Source: an uncultured bacterium
GTDB lineage: Bacteria; Bacteroidota; Ignavibacteria; Kapaibacteriales; UBA4661
Direction of reading: 5' to 3'
DNA length: 64,000 bases
NCBI GenBank assembly: GCA_937899715.1
Contig: CALCNX010000050.1
Span: forward strand, 104,185 to 168,184
The position numbers and the translations under genes were made by a program. How positions within the stretch are numbered: the stretch's first letter is position 1; every line of letters begins with the position of its first letter. Under the pieces are notes generated by a model, which was not told the origin of the DNA, did not search any database, and was given only the letters and a program-made list of their open reading frames with translations. This document shows positions 59,291-64,000 of this stretch, piece by piece.

Positions 59291-60229
59291 ATGCTCAACC
59301 GCGAAGAAAAGCAAATAGCACGAGCGATGTTCAAACCTCTGATATTTCAATCAGATGCTCAGGCATTTGAGGATTTATTTGTGCGTATAATGCAGTATCA
59401 TAACCCAAATTTCCGTCCAGTCAAACCTCAAGGCAGAAAAGGCGATGGCGGAAATGACGGCTTTGATTATACAACAGGTACATACTATCAGGTGTATGGT
59501 CCGGAAGATTTGCACGAAGTGAAAAAAAATGCTATAGAAAAACTTCAAACTAATTTTCAGCGTTTATACCAAGAGTGGCAAGAATCAACGCCAATACAGC
59601 ATTATTACTTCGTTGTCAATGATAAGTATAAAGGCACATATCCTGAAATTGCAAAAGCTATTGCTGAACTTCGGAAGCAGTATAGCAACATTACATTTGA
59701 TATTATGCTTGCGAAGGGCGTAGAGGATATTTTCATGGGTTTACGAGAGGATGGAATAATTGATATTATCGGAAATATCCCAGACCCAATGAGGATCGGT
59801 TCAATTGATTATTTTGTGATGAATGAAGTTATTAGTCATATTATGAACTACGATAGTGCAAGAGTCCAAGAAAACTATAGCTATGAGCCGGATTTTGATA
59901 AAAAAATAAAATTTAATGCTCTAAGCCGCTCTACAACTTCAATATTAGAGGCTGGCATACGAAGCAGCCATATTCTTGATGAGTATTTCAAGCGCAATAG
60001 CGAATATACAAGGAATGAAATTCGAAACCGTTTCAAGACACTCTACGAACAAGCTAAGGCAGAAATTCAAGATTCTCTGATAGCAAATACTTATAACCCA
60101 GATTCAATATTTTTCTATATCGTTGGTAAAGCAAGCCCGAAGCGAAATTTTCTAAATGAAAACGCTGTTTATGTCCTCATGGCGTATTATTTTGCAGCGT
60201 GTGATATTTACGAAGAACCAACCAACTAA
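59291..60229 (+). CDS. ABC-3C system effector/C-terminal-domain protein with nuclease-like N-terminus
   Basis: A 312-residue protein, first gene of an ABC-three-component operon. Residues ~20-130 resemble a restriction-endonuclease-like module: FEDLFVRIMQ, then KGDGGNDGFD (D52, D56) and TYYQVYGPEDL (Q67, Y69), where QxY replaces the usual ExK, followed by a KLQTNFQRLYQEW helix. Residues ~170-312 are helical, matching the position of the ABC-3C C-terminal domain that couples effectors to the ATPase. It is expected to act on nucleic acid when the ATPase senses an invader; this is inference from the ABC-3C family. AT-rich, 4 bp before the middle-component gene. Confidence 0.7.
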   Translation: MLNREEKQIARAMFKPLIFQSDAQAFEDLFVRIMQYHNPNFRPVKPQGRKGDGGNDGFDYTTGTYYQVYGPEDLHEVKKNAIEKLQTNFQRLYQEWQESTPIQHYYFVVNDKYKGTYPEIAKAIAELRKQYSNITFDIMLAKGVEDIFMGLREDGIIDIIGNIPDPMRIGSIDYFVMNEVISHIMNYDSARVQENYSYEPDFDKKIKFNALSRSTTSILEAGIRSSHILDEYFKRNSEYTRNEIRNRFKTLYEQAKAEIQDSLIANTYNPDSIFFYIVGKASPKRNFLNENAVYVLMAYYFAACDIYEEPTN

Positions 60230-60233
60230 AGCA

Positions 60234-60485
60234 ATGATTCTCCCTGCTAAACATATTTCACTTGCCGAATCACTCTTCGGATTGGGCGCATATTTACTAC
60301 GTTTTCTGGATACTCCGAAAACAGTGGATGAACTTTGGTCTGCATATTTAACAGTGAATGATACCGATGAGTTTCCTGCGTATCATAGTTTCGATAATGT
60401 TATTTTGGCGTTAGATTTCTTGTATCTTATTGGTTCAGTTGGTGTAAATTCTCAAGGATTACTACAATGCGCTTGGCACGATTAA
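60234..60485 (+). CDS. ABC-three component system middle component 6 (MC6)
   Basis: An 83-residue winged-helix-like protein. The start MILPAKHISLAESLFGLGAY and the segment NVILALDFLYLIGSVG match the MC6 middle component (family pattern P-KH-----SL-G-GA ... ALDLLYLIGA). It overlaps the ATPase gene by 19 bp and lies 4 bp after the effector gene, giving the canonical effector-middle component-ATPase order. It is thought to bridge the other two proteins. The ATG at 60234 is set by the family start; the open frame upstream overlaps the effector gene in another frame. Confidence 0.85.
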   Translation: MILPAKHISLAESLFGLGAYLLRFLDTPKTVDELWSAYLTVNDTDEFPAYHSFDNVILALDFLYLIGSVGVNSQGLLQCAWHD

Positions 60486-62212
60486 CCGCAAATATGGCGA
60501 GTTTTCATACCGTCGAATTTAACCCGCAAGGATTAACCTTGATTGTGGGCAGGTCGGTGCGTCCGCGTCAAACTAATGACAAAGGTACATACAACGGTGT
60601 TGGTAAATCCCTCCTTATTCGCCTCATTCACTTTTGTCTTGGTTGCAAGGAGATTAAAGACTTCAAAACAAAATTACCTCAATGGGAATTTACGTTAGAG
60701 TTTGTGATTGATAATGAGCGTTTTTTTGCTACTCGCACGACGGAAAAACAATCTATTATTCGATTAAACGGAAAAGAGTTAAGACTAGATGAGTTTAATA
60801 AATTTTTAGGAGAAAAGGTATTCTTTCTCAATCGTTTAGAGCAATCGCATAAACCAACATTCAGGTCATTAATTCATCGTTTTATTCGCCCTGTTCCATT
60901 TGGCTATGGGCAATACAAAATCTATGAACGGCGTGAACTTGAACCAATACCAACGCTCTGCTTAACGTATTTGCTTGGTTTAGATATTGCGTCTGCACAA
61001 AGAAAAATTGCGTTGCGCGAAGAATTTCAGGCAATAAAAAGTGCTGGTGATAGCCTTAAAAAAAGCCCTTTGCTGTTAGAGTATTTTGCCCAGAATGAGC
61101 CTGCTGATATTGATATTATTGACCTTGAAGAGCGCATTAAGCAGTTAGAGATTCAATTAAGCGAGTACCAAATAGCCGAAGATTATGAATCTACTCGTGA
61201 TGAAGCAGACCAATTGGCGGCTCAAATTCAAGAGAAACACAACCAAAAAGTCCTTATTGACAATGCGCTCAAAAGTATTCAAAAAAGCCTTGCTCTTAAA
61301 TCTGATGTTGATAGTCAGCGAATTATGAGCCTTTATACACAAGCGCAAGTGGAAGTTCCTGACATCCTCAAAAAGCGTATTGAGGACGTACAAATATTCC
61401 ATCAACGTTTGGTCACAGATCGCACAAGACGGCTGTATGAAGAGCAAAAGCGATTTGAGCAGGAACGCTCAAAAATTGACAAAGAAATCGTTTTGTTGGG
61501 CAAACATAAAGATGATCTGATGCAGTATCTGGGTACGCATGGTGCATTGAATGAATACGAAGCCCTGCACAGAAAACTATCAGACTTCAATGTCAAACTT
61601 AAAAAAATCAAAGAACATAAAGAATTATCGGATGCGCATAAAGCCCGATTGAATGAAGTAAAACTTCAATTACAACAAGAAAATCTGGTTGCTATTGAGC
61701 ATCTAAAGCAAGATGTTCACTCTGTCATAGAAGGAAATATCAAGGTTTTTCGTTCACTCGCCCAAGAATTTTATGACAATAAGCCTGCGGGTATTGATGT
61801 AAGAGTGAATGATCGCGATAATATGCTACGGTATGATATTGAGGCAGAAATTAGACATGATGGTTCAGGCGGCATTCAAGAAGTAAAGATTTTCTGTTTT
61901 GATTGGACAATTTTGCTTCAACAATATAACCATAAAATGCGCTTTCTCGTTCATGATAGCCCTATTGTTGCGGAGGCTGACCCACGCCAAATTGCGATTA
62001 TGCTCAAAACAGCACAACGGTATGCAATAAGCGGGAATTTTCAATATATCCTCACTATCAACGAAAAAGATATGCAAGCAGCCACAGAGCGCATGGAGAG
62101 TATAGATATTGAGACTATTTTTAATACTAAAACCATTAAACTGGAGCTCACCGATGAATCAGATGAGGCTAGATTATTGGGTATTGACGTGCAACTAAGT
62201 TTTGAAACCTAA
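60467..62212 (+). CDS. ABC-3C ATPase, DUF2326 family (Rad50/SMC-like)
   Basis: A 581-residue ABC-ATPase. The N-terminal half has IVGRS and Walker A NGVGKS (about 43-48) followed by LLIRLIHFCLG; the central ~200-440 are coiled coils (IDLEERIKQLEIQLSEYQ, KRFEQERSKIDKEIVLLGK); the C-terminal DUF2326 region has MRFLVHDSPIVAEADPRQIA, containing the Walker B-like FLVHDS near 493-498. The layout is that of SMC/Rad50-like sensors. In ABC-3C systems this protein is believed to recognise invading or damaged DNA and release the effector. Third gene of the operon, overlapping MC6 by 19 bp. Confidence 0.88.
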   Translation: MRLARLTANMASFHTVEFNPQGLTLIVGRSVRPRQTNDKGTYNGVGKSLLIRLIHFCLGCKEIKDFKTKLPQWEFTLEFVIDNERFFATRTTEKQSIIRLNGKELRLDEFNKFLGEKVFFLNRLEQSHKPTFRSLIHRFIRPVPFGYGQYKIYERRELEPIPTLCLTYLLGLDIASAQRKIALREEFQAIKSAGDSLKKSPLLLEYFAQNEPADIDIIDLEERIKQLEIQLSEYQIAEDYESTRDEADQLAAQIQEKHNQKVLIDNALKSIQKSLALKSDVDSQRIMSLYTQAQVEVPDILKKRIEDVQIFHQRLVTDRTRRLYEEQKRFEQERSKIDKEIVLLGKHKDDLMQYLGTHGALNEYEALHRKLSDFNVKLKKIKEHKELSDAHKARLNEVKLQLQQENLVAIEHLKQDVHSVIEGNIKVFRSLAQEFYDNKPAGIDVRVNDRDNMLRYDIEAEIRHDGSGGIQEVKIFCFDWTILLQQYNHKMRFLVHDSPIVAEADPRQIAIMLKTAQRYAISGNFQYILTINEKDMQAATERMESIDIETIFNTKTIKLELTDESDEARLLGIDVQLSFET

Positions 62213-62336
62213 CACTCGCTTCGCAACCTCACAACCCATGACCATCCCCACCCCCAGACCATCACCGACGCACACGGCAATCCTACCTTCATGCAAGAAA
62301 TATTTGCGTTTTGTTATCTAATTCGACAACTTTCCC

Positions 62337-62693
62337 ATGATACGAGAAATCATCTTTTACGAACATTATTTCTTCGATTGTTACGATGCACAACCAAAAA
62401 ATGTTCAGGAGAAGATAGACTATGTACTTGATTTGATTGCGAATGTGGAGCGTGTACCGAAGAAATTTCTGAAGCACCTAGAAGATACGGACGGACTTTA
62501 TGAAATTCGCGTCAAAGTCGGTTCCGATATTTTTCGCTTTTTTTGTTTTTTCGATGCCGGAAAACTCATCGTGGTTTTGCAAGGTTTTCAAAAGAAAACT
62601 GCCAAAACTCCCCGAAACAAGATTCAAAAAGCAGAACGTTTGAAACATCAATACTTTGAGGAAAAACGCAATGAGCAAAACCACAACACTTGA
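62337..62693 (+). CDS. HigB/RelE-type toxin (Gp49-like)
   Basis: A 118-residue protein of the RelE/HigB superfamily (phage Gp49-like, DUF891). The pattern FLKHLEDTDGLYEIRVKVGS followed by DIFRFFCFFDAGKLIVVLQG and the basic PRNKIQKAERLKHQYF C-terminus is diagnostic; it is expected to cut mRNA on translating ribosomes. The toxin precedes the antitoxin, the normal order for higBA, and overlaps it by 23 bp. The 124 bp upstream contain an odd GC-rich patch at 62215-62300 that I could not identify. Confidence 0.88.
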   Translation: MIREIIFYEHYFFDCYDAQPKNVQEKIDYVLDLIANVERVPKKFLKHLEDTDGLYEIRVKVGSDIFRFFCFFDAGKLIVVLQGFQKKTAKTPRNKIQKAERLKHQYFEEKRNEQNHNT

Positions 62694-62961
62694 ACAGCAT
62701 CTAGCAAAACGCTATGGTGAGCTTGGAGTGCCAACACGCAATGAATTTGAGAAAAACTCGAAAGCCTTTGCTATTGGCGAATTGATTAAAGAAGCACGGA
62801 AGCAAGCCAATATGACGCAGACAGAGCTTGCAGAAAAAGCCGGCACCAAGAAAACCTACATCTCACGCATTGAAAACGGACAAAGTGATATTCAACTCAC
62901 AACGCTTTTCCGTATCATCGAAAACGGCTTGGGGAAACAGTTGATGCTGCATATTGAGTAG
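62671..62961 (+). CDS. HigA-type antitoxin (XRE/Cro-CI HTH)
   Basis: A 96-residue antitoxin. Its C-terminal half is an XRE-family HTH (IKEARKQANMTQTELAEKAG, then TKKTYISRIENGQ), used to repress the operon promoter and, by family knowledge, to neutralise HigB. GAGG at 62659-62662 supports the ATG at 62671. It overlaps the toxin gene by 23 bp. Its TAG stop ends at 62961 and the acnA-like remnant begins at the very next bases, marking the right edge of the island. Confidence 0.88.
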   Translation: MSKTTTLEQHLAKRYGELGVPTRNEFEKNSKAFAIGELIKEARKQANMTQTELAEKAGTKKTYISRIENGQSDIQLTTLFRIIENGLGKQLMLHIE

Positions 62962-63056
62962 CAGATTCCTGCATTTGAAACAATTGCGAAGTGGAATACT
63001 ACAAGCACGGCGGCATTTTGCAGTATGTACTCACGTCAGTTTTTGGCACGGAAGTA
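62962..63056 (+). pseudogene. Diverged duplicate of the acnA 3' end
   Basis: These ~95 bp align with acnA 59116-59212. The 20 bases at 62988-63007 are identical to 59141-59160, and the remainder agrees except for scattered, mostly third-position changes, one inserted base and a 3-bp loss before TAA. In frame it reads EVEYYKHGGILQYVL, as in AcnA. An in-frame TGA near the left end and the one-base insertion make it non-functional. It forms a direct repeat with the true acnA end, flanking the ABC-3C/higBA cassette. Confidence 0.9.
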
Positions 63057-63071
63057 ATTGATTGTATGCGG

Positions 63072-63107
63072 CTCTCCACCTTGCTTTTGGGTGAGGTGGA
63101 GAGATTT
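63072..63107. terminator. Hairpin after the acnA remnant
   Basis: CTCTCCACCT (63072-63081) pairs perfectly with AGGTGGAGAG (63094-63103). The T run is weak (ATTTCGT). It may be the displaced original acnA terminator. Confidence 0.5.
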
Positions 63108-63176
63108 CGTAAATACAAAACCAGTTAGGTATTTATCAAATAGTATGTAAAACTCTAAGCCCTTAATTGCCAGATA

Positions 63177-63938
63177 ATGCGTATTCTCACAACACCATGG
63201 AAAGTAGATTTTCTTAATCTTGTTCAGCAATCGAAGAAATCCATTAAAATCACTTCTCCGTTTGTGAACAACGATATATGCTCTGAAATGATTAGCGCAA
63301 AAGTCAGTTCTTCTAAAATTGAATTGATTACTTCATTCAAGTTGATGAGCATTCATTCCGGTTCGCTTGATATTTCGGCTCTTGAGAGTATTATTGACGC
63401 TAATGGAGTGGTGAAGAGTTTTCCGAAACTGCACTCGAAAGTTTATATCTTTGATGATGTGAAGGCAATAATTACATCAGGTAATTTGACATATGGCGGA
63501 ATGCTGAAAAATTTCGAGTATGGGATTTATTTGGATGAGCCTCTCGTTGTCCAAGAAATTGTTAATGACTTCAAGACCCTGACACAGAGCGATAAAACGG
63601 GGATAATCAAGAAGCTACATTTGGATAATGTCAAAACGATATTGGCAAAAATCCCAAAATCTGTTTCTCCGAAATTACCTTCATTTGAAATTGAAACGCC
63701 TGAAGAAAATTCAGATGTTATTGAAACTCCAATTGAGCCAATTATCAGTTCTCTCAAGCTCACAGGGCAGACGCTGGAAATCTTCAAATGTGTTCATTCT
63801 ATTCAAAAGCAGATTTTTACACTTGCAGAGGTTTATCAGTTTGAAAATCAAATCAGAGAAAAATATCCGTCAAATAATAACATCAAACCTAAAATTAGAC
63901 AACAGTTGCAATCTTTAAGAAACTTAGAGCTTGTTTGA
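63177..63938 (+). CDS. PLD-family nuclease with DpnI-C-like winged helix, possibly 3'-truncated
   Basis: A 253-residue protein. Residues ~10-140 are a phospholipase D/HKD-type nuclease domain with the H86-x-K88 pair in LHSKVYIFDD and the following SGNLTYGG; one HxK motif implies a dimer, as in NgoFVII/BfiI-like enzymes. After an acidic linker (160-195), residues ~200-253 (FTLAEVYQFENQIREKYPSN, then IKPKIRQQLQSLRNLELV) match the winged-helix found at the C-terminus of DpnI-like restriction enzymes. That domain normally runs ~15 residues further (a beta-hairpin), so the TGA here may truncate it. AT-rich; a restriction role is inferred. No partner methylase is visible before the window ends. Confidence 0.72.
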   Translation: MRILTTPWKVDFLNLVQQSKKSIKITSPFVNNDICSEMISAKVSSSKIELITSFKLMSIHSGSLDISALESIIDANGVVKSFPKLHSKVYIFDDVKAIITSGNLTYGGMLKNFEYGIYLDEPLVVQEIVNDFKTLTQSDKTGIIKKLHLDNVKTILAKIPKSVSPKLPSFEIETPEENSDVIETPIEPIISSLKLTGQTLEIFKCVHSIQKQIFTLAEVYQFENQIREKYPSNNNIKPKIRQQLQSLRNLELV

Positions 63939-64000
63939 AAAGTCGGAAAGTAGGTAAAAAAAGCGGGCAAAGCCCGAAGTTTGTGGTCTATGAGTACCAA

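Noticed and set aside
1..64000. tRNA, rRNA or CRISPR array
   Set aside because: Reading the intergenic regions I saw no T-arm-like GTTCRAnTC with a matching acceptor stem, no rRNA sequence and no regularly spaced repeats; the repeated units seen are protein-domain repeats.
1..64000. Insertion sequence or integrase explaining the islands
   Set aside because: No DDE/DEDD transposase, tyrosine or serine recombinase motif was found in any frame; only the acnA repeat and the 42.8-kb inverted repeat look mobile-element-like.

Overview
The window comes from a Gram-negative bacterium of the Bacteroidota/Chlorobiota (FCB) group; a Kapaibacteria- or Ignavibacteria-like lineage is my inference, not something the sequence proves. 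The evidence is a uppS-bamA-ompH-ompH envelope operon, three or more secreted proteins with type IX secretion (Por) C-terminal sorting domains, and promoter -7 boxes of the Bacteroidota form TAnnTTTG upstream of recQ, mutS, clpB, sucD, gcvP and a sensor kinase gene. Housekeeping genes sit near 50-55 % G+C by eye. I saw no rRNA, tRNA, CRISPR array or transposase.

Layout. 1-7.1 kb: MFS transporter tail, recQ, a small membrane protein, a secreted protein, a DUF4406-like/NudK pair and mltG. 7.1-12.8 kb: a secreted M1 peptidase with a C-terminal barrel-like half, then a small conflict-gene cluster (PemK/MazF toxin, RHH protein, a mazEF relic, an ATP-cone/PD-(D/E)XK nuclease, a VapBC-type pair). 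13-18.5 kb: sucD with a histone-H1-like tail, ndk, a Nudix hydrolase and a large GAF/degenerate-GGDEF membrane protein. 18.7-27.6 kb: one giant secreted multidomain protein. 27.6-34.1 kb: pth, a transglutaminase-fold pseudoenzyme, a CI-repressor-HTH/REC/histidine-kinase protein and mutS. 34.3-43.5 kb: two tiny overlapping genes, a T9SS cargo protein, a clpB that stops half way, greA, ribBA, a membrane protein, comEC and a bacilliredoxin. 43.7-50 kb: AI-2E-type permease, prfC, gcvP. 50-55.2 kb: outer-membrane assembly operon. 55.5-59.2 kb: T9SS protein and acnA. 59.2-63.9 kb: AT-rich defence island.

The most interesting stretch is 59.2-63.1 kb. A three-gene ABC-three-component (ABC-3C) conflict operon (endonuclease-like effector, middle component MC6, DUF2326 ATPase) plus a HigBA pair lies directly after acnA, and a diverged copy of the last ~95 bp of acnA begins at the base after the higA stop codon. 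The island is therefore bracketed by direct repeats of the acnA 3' end, as expected for cargo acquired by recombination at that site. Immediately beyond is a PLD-family nuclease with a DpnI-C-like winged helix.

Other notable items: a relic carrying only the toxin-binding tail of MazE and the first codons of MazF; a ClpB ending just inside the middle domain; SucD with a ~70-residue Ala/Lys/Pro tail; a GGDEF domain whose signature is destroyed and which carries three LVFDD-type motifs; and strong internal drops in G+C inside surface-protein genes. Start codons were often moved downstream of the longest open frame on the basis of signal peptides, promoters or family alignments; these choices are stated per gene.
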